From contig DATANR010000418.1 in NCBI GenBank assembly GCA_036266155.1, positions 1 through 49,842 on the forward strand: a DNA stretch of 49,842 nt. Reading direction: 5' to 3'. Positions 8,940 to 17,370 of this stretch are shown piece by piece (position 1 is the first letter of the stretch; the number at the start of each line of letters is the position of its first letter). The stretch is from SIAJ01 sp036266155 (GTDB lineage Bacteria; Planctomycetota; Planctomycetia; Gemmatales; Gemmataceae). The translations under genes and the position numbers were made by a program. The notes below the pieces were generated by a model. That model saw only the letters and a list, made by a program, of their open reading frames with translations, did not search any database and was not told the DNA's origin.

Positions 8940-10016
8940 TCAATTCGGCGGGCCGCCCTGATTCAGCTCGCCGAACAGATAATTGAATCCGGAGACGCCG
9001 TTCAAATGGATATCGTAGAAGCGGTCGTTTGTGGTCTGCCCGCCGAGCGAGCCAAGTGTATCAGTCCCATCGTCGTATCCGATCGGTTGTGTCTCCAGGA
9101 TCGAATACGTTCCCGGCCGCAGACCGGTGAAGCTGTAGTTGCCATCGTGGTCCGTCGTCGTCGTCAAGACGACCGTCTCGCCGAGATCGTTGACGCCTTG
9201 CAAGGTGATTGTCACATCGAAGATACCAAACTCGTCGATGAACGCGCCACCGGCGTTCGGATCGCGCTGACCGTTGCCGTTCGCGTCGAAATAGACCGTC
9301 CCGGAAAGATTGGCGAGCGTCGTCGGCGGCCGATCTGCCCTTCCGAGTGATTTGACGGACCACTCCTCGAAGCCGGCGTTGCCCGCGGAGGTTCCTCCGA
9401 ACTTCGAGTAAAGGTACACGAAGCCCTCGGCCGGCTGTCCGGCGAACGCGGCGTCCGGGACCAAGACGAAGATGTCCCCGGCGCCGCTGCCCGAGTTCAG
9501 GCGGTAATTCATCTTCACGGTCACATCGCCGGCGCCATCCAGATCGAACAGCGGATTCATTCCGGCCAGCGTCTTGGTTGCGGCATCGTAGCCGACCAAA
9601 TTCGACGTGCCGCCGACATACAGACGTAATTCATCGAGTGACAACAATGGCGACGACGCAGTTTGATTGATGTCGAGCAGGAGCTGCCGATACGGAACGT
9701 TGTCGATCGTGACGACCGGCACCGTACCGAGCGTAATCGACCGCGTGAACTGCGGGCTCTTGTTCTCATCGAACTGCAACGGACGAGCGTCCGTGTTGTA
9801 GCCCTGCTCGACGCCATTGGCCTGCACGCGCACAAACGAGCGGATCACGCCCGTACCGGTCGGCTGCGCGTCGCATTGCTGCAAGATGGCGCCGTTGGCG
9901 GCGCCCGCGGAACCGTGCGTCGTCAAATCGACAACGGCAGCCGGGACGATACGGTCGTCGAGCGCGTCCAGAGTCGAGCGAATGCGGTTCGAACGATGAA
10001 TCTTGTTGAAAGACAT
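8940..10016 (-). CDS. Surface protein with SdrD_B-like C-terminal domain (paralogue A)
   Basis: A 358-residue protein. The N-terminal motif is TLDALDDRIVPAA, again without a hydrophobic signal core. Residues about 27-235 are a beta-rich domain shared almost residue for residue with the divergent neighbour at 10684-11748 (shared blocks include GYNTDARPLQ, DENKSP, SSPLLSLDELR, FDLDG and FVYLYSKFG). From about residue 240 a SdrD_B/Cna-type domain follows: LSGTVYFDANGNGQRDPN, then DHDGNYSFTGLRPGTYSI. The family name of the N-terminal domain is not known to me. The start has GGGAG 6-7 bases before the ATG. A hairpin terminator follows the stop. Probably cell-surface or secreted. Confidence 0.85.
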   Translation of the reverse strand: MSFNKIHRSNRIRSTLDALDDRIVPAAVVDLTTHGSAGAANGAILQQCDAQPTGTGVIRSFVRVQANGVEQGYNTDARPLQFDENKSPQFTRSITLGTVPVVTIDNVPYRQLLLDINQTASSPLLSLDELRLYVGGTSNLVGYDAATKTLAGMNPLFDLDGAGDVTVKMNYRLNSGSGAGDIFVLVPDAAFAGQPAEGFVYLYSKFGGTSAGNAGFEEWSVKSLGRADRPPTTLANLSGTVYFDANGNGQRDPNAGGAFIDEFGIFDVTITLQGVNDLGETVVLTTTTDHDGNYSFTGLRPGTYSILETQPIGYDDGTDTLGSLGGQTTNDRFYDIHLNGVSGFNYLFGELNQGGPPN

Positions 10017-10683
10017 GGGTGCTCCCGTGGCCCTGCAAATGACCGTGAATCGGTCGAGAATGAAGGCTGACAGATTGACAGATGGGCAATGGCGGACAGG
10101 AGGGGCGCTGATGGGCCAGGGATGCGCCGTTGCAAGTGTCTAGCTCGTCGCGACCGCGGCGTCAATCAGTTGGGACGCCCGGTCAATGAATCGAAGTCAG
10201 GTGACGCATCAACAACGCGACATCGACTGATATTGCGGCGAAGTTGCCGCCCGGCGCAAACTTATTGCTTGGGCCATACGCCACGTGCGCAAATGAGCGC
10301 AGGTGGCAACCTAATGCAATGCGTTTGGGCACGTCTTCACATTCCGGTTCGGCCGACAACGAACGCAGGGCAGCTGAAATAATCTTGGGCTTCATTCCTT
10401 CTGGCAGCGATTTGGCATCGCGCGAAAAAGTTGGCCCGTTCTTGCCTCGTTGAACTCGGCTTCTGTCCGGTTACGAACTCGACCGGAATTTCCGCGCAAG
10501 CTCTGAATTTTGTTCCAAGAATGCCTTGGCGCGACTCGTGGTCCCGATACCATCCAGAAATCGACCCCGGCCCCTTCCCCCTCCGCCGGCGATATCCCGC
10601 TGATTAGTGCCAATGCAGAAACTTCCTGGCCGCCGCGCCGACCCTGCGGCCGACCGGGCCTCACTCCTGACCGAGAATCGCCA
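10017..10683. other. Divergent intergenic region between the two paralogues
   Basis: 667 bases separating two head-to-head paralogous genes, so it should contain both promoters. I found no good sigma-70-like promoter pair, no strong hairpin and no convincing small gene. Short open frames on both strands here show no recognisable sequence. Confidence 0.5.
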
Positions 10684-11748
10684 ATGACAACTCAATACCG
10701 CAAACGGCCTTCCACTCGCCTTGGGCTCGATTTCTTGGAGCGTCGCGAAGTCCCGGCGGCCCTCGTCGACCTGACCTCCCGCGGAGCGTCCGGCTCGGCG
10801 AACGGCGCGATTTTCCGCCAGACCGATGCGCAGCCCACGGGCTCCGGCGTCATCCATTCCTTCGTGCGGCTGCAGGCGGATGGGTCTGAGCAGGGCTACA
10901 ACACGGACGCCCGCCCGCTCCAACTCGATGAAAACAAGAGCCCGACGTTCACCCGGTCCCTGACGCTCGGTGAGGTCCCTGTCGTCAACGTGCAAGGCAC
11001 CGCCTACCGCGAGTTCTTGCTCGACATTAACCAGAAGTCCTCCTCGCCGCTTCTGTCTTTGGATGAGCTACGCGTTTTCGTCGGTTCAACGGGCAATTTG
11101 GCCGGCTACGACGCCAACGCCAAGACCCTGGCTGGCCTGCGCCCGGTGTTCGACCTGGACGGGACAGGCGACGCGACCGTTAAGATGGACTATCGCCTGA
11201 ATCCCGGCAGCGGCGGCGGCGACGCGGTCGTCCTGATCCCCGACTCGGCTTTCGCCGGGCGCCCGGCGTCTTCCTTCGTCTACCTCTACTCCAAGTTCGG
11301 TTCGACGTTCGGCGCGAACTCCGGCTTTGAGGAATGGGCTGTCCGCGGCGTCGGCGGATGCACCTGCACCCCTCCTTCCGCTCCTCCCCCACAACCGGGC
11401 GGCGGAATCTCCGGCACCGTCGTGATCGACAGCACTGGGGATCACGTGATCAATGCGGGCGACGCCGGCTTCGGCGGCGTGGAGGTCGACCTCGTCGATG
11501 CAACCGGGGCCGTCATCGGCTCCACGCATACGGCCTCCGACGGAACCTTCTCCTTCAACGGCCTATCGCCGGCGGCATACACGGTCCAAGTGGTGGCCCC
11601 GACGAACGAGGTGTACGGCGTCATGTACCCTACCACCGGAACGGGCGGAGGTAGCGCTACCGTCTCCTGGACCGGCATATCGGGGATCACGGTCGGATCG
11701 TCCGCCTCGTCCGGCTACGTCCTGGGTCTCTACGTCGAAGGTCAGTAA
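10684..11748 (+). CDS. Surface protein with Cna/SdrD_B-like C-terminal domain (paralogue B)
   Basis: A 354-residue paralogue of the gene at 8940-10016, in the opposite orientation. The N-terminal motif is GLDFLERREVPAAL. The roughly 210-residue first domain is very similar to the neighbour (GYNTDARPLQLDENKSP, SSPLLSLDELRVFVG, FDLDGTGDATVKMDYRLN, SKFGSTFGANSGFEEW). A short linker with Cys (GGCTCTPPSAPPPQPGGG) leads to a different C-terminal beta-sandwich: GISGTVVIDSTGDHVINAGD then ASDGTFSFNGLSPAAYTVQV. I use the ATG at 10684, preceded by GAGAA. The 58 upstream in-frame codons lack any sequence shared with the paralogue. Surface localisation is inferred from the N-terminal motif. Confidence 0.85.
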   Translation: MTTQYRKRPSTRLGLDFLERREVPAALVDLTSRGASGSANGAIFRQTDAQPTGSGVIHSFVRLQADGSEQGYNTDARPLQLDENKSPTFTRSLTLGEVPVVNVQGTAYREFLLDINQKSSSPLLSLDELRVFVGSTGNLAGYDANAKTLAGLRPVFDLDGTGDATVKMDYRLNPGSGGGDAVVLIPDSAFAGRPASSFVYLYSKFGSTFGANSGFEEWAVRGVGGCTCTPPSAPPPQPGGGISGTVVIDSTGDHVINAGDAGFGGVEVDLVDATGAVIGSTHTASDGTFSFNGLSPAAYTVQVVAPTNEVYGVMYPTTGTGGGSATVSWTGISGITVGSSASSGYVLGLYVEGQ

Positions 11749-12051
11749 CGGCCGACAGCAGAACAGATTCGGCATCACGTGAGAGTCGCGCGGAAGAAGC
11801 CAAAGCGCTATTCGATCGCTCAGGTACTCAAGCAGAAAAAGTCACGCTGCCGGCCGACTTCAAGCCGGACAGCGTGACCGGACCAATTCCATCCGCGCTT
11901 ACCTTGCTATCAGCGAACCTTCAGTTCAACGGACGGGTGGGGTCAACCACGTCGAGGCAAAAGCGGCGTGGCGTCAAATCGGCAAAATCGCTAAGATGCG
12001 CACAATTGGCTGACTTTCCGACCGAATTGAACTCGAATTTGAGAGACGTTC
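11749..12051. other. Intergenic region with one strong hairpin
   Basis: 303 bases between the paralogue B stop and the TPR gene start. Apart from the hairpin at 11841-11878 I see no gene with a start codon. The plus-strand frame through the hairpin (AEKVTLPADFKPDSVTGP) is open and protein-like but has no initiator, so it may be a relic of coding sequence. Confidence 0.45.
11841..11878 (-). terminator. Hairpin with T-tract on the minus strand
   Basis: GTCACGCTG-CCGGC pairs with GCCGG-A-CAGCGTGAC (one bulge) around a 9-base loop. On the minus strand the stem is followed directly by TTTTT, the form of an intrinsic terminator. No minus-strand gene is evident just upstream, so it may act mainly as a 3' hairpin for paralogue B on the plus strand or stop antisense transcription. 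Confidence 0.45.
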
Positions 12052-13302
12052 ATGGACAGGGCACTCTACCGGCACCTTTTGGCCGTTGTTGCCGCGATCG
12101 CATTTTTCGCCGGGCGCTCCGCCGCCGAGGACGACCCGCTGCGCGACAAGGCCATCAAACTTAATCAGACGACCGGCACCAATGCCATGGCCGCCCGACT
12201 GGCCGAGTTGCTCAAGGACGAAGCCGGCACGAAGAAACTGCTCGCCACGGCCAGCAAGATGGTCAAGGACGAGAAGCCCAGCCCGCTGAACTATAACGCC
12301 TGCTTTATTCTCGCCAAGGCCGCCCAGCTCCAGAAGGATTCGGAAACCGCGCTCGTCTTTTACCGCGCCTGTGCTCAAGAGGCGACCAAGGTCGGCTCGG
12401 CGAGCAAGATCGTCGACGTGTTCAACGGCATGATCGACCTGTACGCGGCAACCAAGAAGTACGACGAGGCATTGCAAGCATGTCAGGAGTTCCTCGACAT
12501 CCAGGTCGAAGACGATGAAAGCCCAATCAAACAGTACAAGCCGATGATCCTGCGCAAGCTCGTTCTCATCAACGCCAAGAAGGGCAAGATCGACGAGGCG
12601 TTGAAAGTCACGGAGAACTTGATCGAGAAGGATACCGGCGGCTGGTTCTTCGTTCGCCTCAAGGCAGATGTCCTGCGCGAGGCCGAGAAATTCGGCGACG
12701 CGGCCGACTCGTACCTGCAGGCCATCGAGCGTGTGCAGAAGAGCAAGAAACTTGACGAGGACGAGCAGAAGGAATTTGTCCGCGAGATGCGTTACATCCT
12801 GAGCGGCGTCTACGTCGATCTCAAGCACATCGACAAAGGCGCCGAGCAACTCGAAATCCTGCTTAAGGAAGAGCCCGATAATCCCACGTTTCTGAATGAT
12901 CTGGGCTTCATCTGGGCGGACCACGACATGAAGCTCGAGGAAAGCGAAAAACTCATTCGCAAGGCGATCGAAAAGGACCGCGAGAGCCGCAAGAAGATCG
13001 ACGACCTGACCAAGGAAGAAGATGTCGATTCGTCCGCCTATCTCGACAGCCTGGGCTGGGTGCTGTTCAAGCGGAAGGATTTTAAAGAAGCGAAGAAGTA
13101 TCTGATCGAAGCGACCAAGCTGCCCGAGGGCAAGCACATCGAGATCTACGACCACCTGGCCGACACGCACATGGCCCTGGGTGAAAAGGCCGAGGCGATC
13201 AAGGTGTGGAAGGACGCGTTGAAACTTGAGAACCCGACCAAGCGTGAAATCGAGCGCAAGAAGACGGTGGAGAAGAAGCTCGCCGACGCGGAGAAGAAGT
13301 AG
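12052..13302 (+). CDS. Exported TPR-repeat protein
   Basis: A 416-residue protein with a signal peptide (residues 1-25, hydrophobic core LLAVVAAIAFFAG, cleavage near SAA-ED) followed by tetratricopeptide repeats over most of its length. The clearest repeats are near residues 120-210 and in the C-terminal third. There FLNDLGFIWADHDMKLEESE and SAYLDSLGWVLFKRKDFKEA match the LGY/DSLGWxL pattern seen in BepA- and lipoprotein-type TPR proteins. TPRs are protein-interaction scaffolds, so a periplasmic assembly role is likely but the partner is unknown. The next gene begins 2 bases after the stop, so the two are probably translated from one mRNA. Confidence 0.85.
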   Translation: MDRALYRHLLAVVAAIAFFAGRSAAEDDPLRDKAIKLNQTTGTNAMAARLAELLKDEAGTKKLLATASKMVKDEKPSPLNYNACFILAKAAQLQKDSETALVFYRACAQEATKVGSASKIVDVFNGMIDLYAATKKYDEALQACQEFLDIQVEDDESPIKQYKPMILRKLVLINAKKGKIDEALKVTENLIEKDTGGWFFVRLKADVLREAEKFGDAADSYLQAIERVQKSKKLDEDEQKEFVREMRYILSGVYVDLKHIDKGAEQLEILLKEEPDNPTFLNDLGFIWADHDMKLEESEKLIRKAIEKDRESRKKIDDLTKEEDVDSSAYLDSLGWVLFKRKDFKEAKKYLIEATKLPEGKHIEIYDHLADTHMALGEKAEAIKVWKDALKLENPTKREIERKKTVEKKLADAEKK

Positions 13303-13303
13303 C

Positions 13304-14026
13304 GTGTGGCAGACGGAGAGCATCGCGGGCCGGTCAGCGGACGTGTTCACGCCCGCCGACCGGCCCCGCTTCGTTGTGGTGTTCCTCGCGGACCTCGATG
13401 GCGTGACGTTTAAGGACCAGTCCGCGTGGACGGCACTTCTATCGTCGAATCAAATGGCCTGCGTCTGCACCGCGGGCGCCGAGGGTTGGTACGCGTCGCG
13501 GTTGTGCCCGACATTTGACGCGGCGAAATCGGCCGAGAGCTACTTGCTCGACGACGTGCTGCCGTGGACGAAACAGCGGTTCGCGATCCCCGCTGCCGCG
13601 ATTGCGCTCGTCGGTGTCGGCGTGGGCGGGCAAGGCGCCTTAAGGCTTGGCTTCAAACATCCGAGCCGATTTCGCACCGTCGTCAGTCTTGCTGGCGCCA
13701 TCGATCACTACGAACTGTACGGCAGTGGGACCGGTCTCGACGTCATGTATCCGACGCGCGAGCATTGCCGGCAAGACGGCGTCATGCTGCACGTCCATCC
13801 GTCGAATTGGCCGCCGAATGTCTGGTTCGCGTGTGACCCCGATAGCCCATGGCTTCGCGGCAACGATCGGTTGCACGAAAAGCTGATGGCCCTCGGGGTG
13901 CCGCACACCTTCGATTTTTCAACGCGAGTGTGCGGCCACTCGTGGACGTATTACGATGCACTTGCACCGACACTGATGCGGTTCGTCGTCGAGGGTTTGG
14001 AAAAAGAAGCCCGGCGATTGCTGTGA
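13304..14026 (+). CDS. Esterase-D-like alpha/beta-hydrolase fold protein lacking the nucleophile Ser
   Basis: A 240-residue protein of the esterase D / antigen 85-like alpha/beta-hydrolase family. The region around residues 104-125 (GVGVGGQGALRLGFKHPSRF) aligns with the family elbow GxSxGGxGAL. The nucleophile position, residue 106, is Gly rather than Ser. The acid (near D178, CDPDSPW) and the His (H212, CGHSWTYYDAL) are present. Either the protein is catalytically dead and binds a ligand, or it works differently. I start at the GTG at 13304, two bases after the upstream stop, with GGAGAAG about 10 bases before it. An earlier in-frame ATG at 13226 would overlap the TPR gene by 77 bases. Confidence 0.78.
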   Translation: MWQTESIAGRSADVFTPADRPRFVVVFLADLDGVTFKDQSAWTALLSSNQMACVCTAGAEGWYASRLCPTFDAAKSAESYLLDDVLPWTKQRFAIPAAAIALVGVGVGGQGALRLGFKHPSRFRTVVSLAGAIDHYELYGSGTGLDVMYPTREHCRQDGVMLHVHPSNWPPNVWFACDPDSPWLRGNDRLHEKLMALGVPHTFDFSTRVCGHSWTYYDALAPTLMRFVVEGLEKEARRLL

Positions 14027-14166
14027 GCTTGTGGTTCTATCGCTTGACCCCAAATACTGCCCATCAGCGCACTTGATCCGTCGCGTCTCATCCAACAACG
14101 GCTGGCGGACAAGCCACCACGTTCCTAAACCAAGTGCTCCGACCCGCCGTCCGGCAGAGGACGCTC

Positions 14167-15753
14167 ATGTTCCCGTCGTCAGACTTCGTGTCGCGCCTGT
14201 CGAACACACTCGAACACGACCTCTTCGCGTTTCTTCCGGAACTCATCCTCTGCGTCGCCATCGTCGGCATGCTGTTCGCCCGGCTGTTCACGTTGATGGG
14301 GAAAGTGCATCTCGGTTGGTTTGCCCTGGTGATGACGACAATCGCTTTCGGCGCCGCGCTCTGCTACTGGCCGAGCGAGGGCCCTTGGGAAGGCACGCCG
14401 CGCTTCGGCGGCTTGCTCGTGTTCGACACCTTCGGCCTGTATTTCCGCTTGCTACTGTTGGCGTTCCTCGGCCTATCGCTCTGGCTGTCGCTGATCACCG
14501 GCATACCGGATCGCGAGGACTCCGTTGACTACATCACGCTCTTGATGGGCGGAACGCTGGGCATGATGTTGATGGCGTCGACGAATCATCTTCTGACCAT
14601 GTTCATCGCGATCGAAATGGCGAGTGTTCCCAGTTATGCCCTGGCTGGTTTTTTGAAGGGCAAGCGCCAGGGCAGCGAGGCGGCTTTGAAGTATGTCGTC
14701 TACGGTGCGAGCGCTGCGGGCGTCATGCTCTATGGCATCAGCCTAATCTGTGGGGCTTATGGCACGGGGTCGTTTCCCGCGCTTGTCAAAGTGATCGGCG
14801 CGACTCGCGGCGGCCTGCCGCTGCCGGTCGTCGCCGGGTCGGTGTGCGTCGCGGTCGGGTTGGCGTTCAAGCTGGCGGCCGTGCCGTTCCACTTCTGGTG
14901 CCCGGACGTCTTCGAAGGCGCCGCGGCCGAGGTCGGAGCCTTCTTGTCGGTCGCGTCGAAGGCGGCCGCGCTGGCGCTCACTGCACGCTTCATGTTCACG
15001 ATCGCGTCCACCTTGACGATCGGCGATGGCGGCACCGTGCGCATGACGATCTCGCTTGGTTTTGGCGTGTTTGCCGCCATCACCGCGACGTTTGGCAATC
15101 TTGTGGCGATTGCGCAGACCAACTTGAAGCGATTGCTTGCGTACTCGACGATTGCCCATGCCGGAATCATGATGATGGCGCTCGTGCCGGTCGGTCCGCG
15201 CGCGGTCGGGCCCGTGCTGTACTATGTGAGCGCTTACTTGCTGATGAATCTCGGCGGATTCGCCGTCGTCGCGCTCGTACGTAATCTGACGGGCCGCGAG
15301 GACATTGACGGCATTCGCGGCCTCGGTCGGCGTTCACCGGTGCTGGCGGCAGCGATGGCGTTCTTCTTGCTCAGCCTCCTGGGACTGCCGCCGCTTGCAG
15401 GTTTCGCCGCGAAGTTCCAGGTCTTTGCCGTTCTCTATGAAACCGGCCGCGACCTGGGCCGCGCTGAGCCGTTTTTTGGCTGGTTCTTCTTCGGCCTGCT
15501 GGCGGTTGCCGCGTTGAATACGGCGATCAGCGCCGGTTACTATTTGAAGGTTGTTCGGGCGATGTTGTTGGATGAGCCGACCGCGGACGCGGAGCCGATC
15601 GCCGTTCCGCTTGGCGGCCGCCTGTTCGTTACCGGCCTGGCGGTTCTGATTCTTGTTACCGGCATCTTGTGGAACCCATTGACCCGGGCGGCCACTGATG
15701 CGGGCCATTCGTTCGACGGCCCGCCCGAAAGCGTGATGGAGTTGCGCCCATGA
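14167..15753 (+). CDS. nuoN: NADH-quinone oxidoreductase subunit N
   Basis: A 528-residue integral membrane protein of the antiporter-like NuoN/ND2 subunit of respiratory complex I, which couples NADH oxidation to proton pumping across the inner membrane. About 14 hydrophobic segments are visible. Conserved charged residues typical of NuoN are present: Glu in FIAIEMASVPSYAL, Lys in GLAFKLAAVPFHFWCPDVFE, Lys in NLKRLLAYSTIAHAG, and Lys in GFAAKFQVF. The ATG at 14167 follows GAGG at good spacing, so I prefer it to an ATG 33 bases earlier. No other nuo gene is in the window. The next gene overlaps its stop by 4 bases (ATGA). Confidence 0.93.
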   Translation: MFPSSDFVSRLSNTLEHDLFAFLPELILCVAIVGMLFARLFTLMGKVHLGWFALVMTTIAFGAALCYWPSEGPWEGTPRFGGLLVFDTFGLYFRLLLLAFLGLSLWLSLITGIPDREDSVDYITLLMGGTLGMMLMASTNHLLTMFIAIEMASVPSYALAGFLKGKRQGSEAALKYVVYGASAAGVMLYGISLICGAYGTGSFPALVKVIGATRGGLPLPVVAGSVCVAVGLAFKLAAVPFHFWCPDVFEGAAAEVGAFLSVASKAAALALTARFMFTIASTLTIGDGGTVRMTISLGFGVFAAITATFGNLVAIAQTNLKRLLAYSTIAHAGIMMMALVPVGPRAVGPVLYYVSAYLLMNLGGFAVVALVRNLTGREDIDGIRGLGRRSPVLAAAMAFFLLSLLGLPPLAGFAAKFQVFAVLYETGRDLGRAEPFFGWFFFGLLAVAALNTAISAGYYLKVVRAMLLDEPTADAEPIAVPLGGRLFVTGLAVLILVTGILWNPLTRAATDAGHSFDGPPESVMELRP

Positions 15754-16187
15754 GCGTCGACGCAATGAACGACCGACTGATCGACGCGTATCGCCGGGAA
15801 CGGCTATCGTTCACGCAATACATCTTGCAGGCGACGCCGTACGCGGGACCAGCCGACCGGAGTATGCTCGAGCGTGTTCAGGCGATCGCGGGCGCCGAAG
15901 CCAAGAGCCTGGACGGGTTTGCCGACTATTTGGCGGACAATCGCGTCATCGTCCCATTTCTCGGCGCCTTCCCGAGCGTGTTCACGAACTACAACTTTAT
16001 TGCCGTCCGTCGGCTGCTTCCGCAACTTGCGACCGATCAGGCACGCGGCCTGGCGGCGCTCGAGCGCGACGCGCTTGCCTCGCCACCCGGCGATGCTCGG
16101 ACCTGGCTCGAAAGACTTGCGAACGACAAGCGAATGCACATGGCCGAGTTGACCAAGCTCATGGATCGGACGAGCGGATCGCCGTGA
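15750..16187 (+). CDS. Conserved-looking helical protein of unknown function
   Basis: A 145-residue protein, predicted mostly alpha-helical and soluble, beginning MSVDAMNDRLIDAYRRERLS. It has no signal peptide or membrane segment. The spacing of Glu, His and aromatic residues over the helices loosely recalls ferritin-like four-helix proteins, but a metal-binding ExxH pattern is not clear, so I do not assign one. Its ATG overlaps the nuoN stop (ATGA), so it is translationally coupled to nuoN. Whether it assists complex I is inference from this coupling alone. Confidence 0.65.
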   Translation: MSVDAMNDRLIDAYRRERLSFTQYILQATPYAGPADRSMLERVQAIAGAEAKSLDGFADYLADNRVIVPFLGAFPSVFTNYNFIAVRRLLPQLATDQARGLAALERDALASPPGDARTWLERLANDKRMHMAELTKLMDRTSGSP

Positions 16188-16206
16188 CGAATCCGGCGAA
16201 TGGGCA

Positions 16207-17364
16207 ATGCACGGCGAAGCGCGAGAGCATCCGATGCCGCCTGCCGAGTTGTTGGATCTGCTGGCGCTGACGCTGGTTCCCGGCCTGGGGCCGCGCTTGA
16301 CCCAGGCGATGCTCGATCATTTCGGCTCCGCGTCGGCCGCACGGCGCGCGTCCGCGGCGGAACTCCAACAAGTGCCTCAGATCGGCGCCAAGCTCGCCAG
16401 CGATTTTGCGGCTGCGTTGGGCGCCGCCGATGCGGAAGCCGAGTTTGCGCGAGCTGCGCAACAGAATGTCATTCTGTGTCCGCGTTCGTCACCTGCATAT
16501 CCAACACGGCTTGGGGAACTTCCCGACTCGCCACATTTGCTCTATGTGCGTGGATCGATAACTCCGGCCGATGCGAATGCGGTTGCCATCGTCGGCTCAC
16601 GGCAATGCTCGACGTATGGGCTGCGCATCGCGAACAAGCTCGCGGCCGACCTCGGACGAGCTGGGTTCACGATCGTGAGCGGCCTTGCGCTCGGGATCGA
16701 CGGCGCCGCCCACCGCGGCGCACTTGAGAGCGGCGGCCGCACGCTTGCCGTGCTCGCGGGCGGCCTGTCGTCGATCTATCCGCCGGGCCACGTGGGCCTC
16801 GCGGACGAAGTGGCGGCGCGTGGAGCGATCATCACTGAGACGCCAATGACGATGAGTCCGCAGCGCGGCATGTTTCACGCGCGCAATCGGCTCATTAGCG
16901 GTCTTGCCCGCGCCGTGGTCATCATCGAAGCCAACGAACGCAGCGGCGCCCTCATCACGGCACGCCATGCCGCCGAGCAGGGGCGGGACGTGTTCGCCAT
17001 CCCTGGCAATGTCGATAGTCCGCACAGCGCCGGTTCACTCCGCCTGCTTCGCGACGGCGTCAAACTCATTCGCCATGCGGACGACCTGCTCGAGGACCTC
17101 AAGGGCCTGCACCCCCTCGCGCCGAGGGCCGCGGAGTTGTTTCCGGCGCCGTCGGCTCAAGCGGCCTCCGCGGTGCCGTTGCCGCCGACCATTATTGATC
17201 CAGTGCATCAGAAGATCTGGGATCTGTTGACGGAGCCAAGGCATGCGGACGAGATCACGCGGACGATCGGCGTCGCGGCTGGGCAAATGAGCGGTGTCTT
17301 GTTGACAATGGAGATGAAAAAGCTGATTCGCCGAATGCCAGGCAACATGTTCGAACGCCGTTGA
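16207..17364 (+). CDS. dprA: DNA-processing protein DprA (Smf)
   Basis: A 385-residue DprA, the cytosolic protein that binds incoming single-stranded DNA and loads RecA during natural transformation. Residues about 12-75 are an HhH/SAM-like N-terminal domain (LTLVPGLGPRL, VPQIGAKLA). Residues about 90-300 are the Rossmann-like core with IVGSRQCSTYG, IVSGLALGIDGAAHRGAL, and FHARNRLISGLARAVVIIEA. The last 65 residues form the C-terminal winged-helix domain. All three domains are complete. The ATG at 16207 is given, but the ATG nine codons later (MPPAELLDLL, after GAGAG) is an equally possible start. The following receiver-like gene begins 6 bases after the stop. Confidence 0.93.
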   Translation: MHGEAREHPMPPAELLDLLALTLVPGLGPRLTQAMLDHFGSASAARRASAAELQQVPQIGAKLASDFAAALGAADAEAEFARAAQQNVILCPRSSPAYPTRLGELPDSPHLLYVRGSITPADANAVAIVGSRQCSTYGLRIANKLAADLGRAGFTIVSGLALGIDGAAHRGALESGGRTLAVLAGGLSSIYPPGHVGLADEVAARGAIITETPMTMSPQRGMFHARNRLISGLARAVVIIEANERSGALITARHAAEQGRDVFAIPGNVDSPHSAGSLRLLRDGVKLIRHADDLLEDLKGLHPLAPRAAELFPAPSAQAASAVPLPPTIIDPVHQKIWDLLTEPRHADEITRTIGVAAGQMSGVLLTMEMKKLIRRMPGNMFERR

Positions 17365-17370
17365 TTAGCC

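Noticed and set aside
10183..10395. A 70-codon minus-strand frame in the gap between the paralogues
   Set aside because: No ribosome binding site, no recognisable sequence, and it lies where the promoters should be.
11974..13350. A 458-codon minus-strand frame opposite the TPR protein at 12052-13302
   Set aside because: Its Leu/Val/Asp-rich translation is the complement of the Lys/Glu-rich TPR codons; no start site or family.
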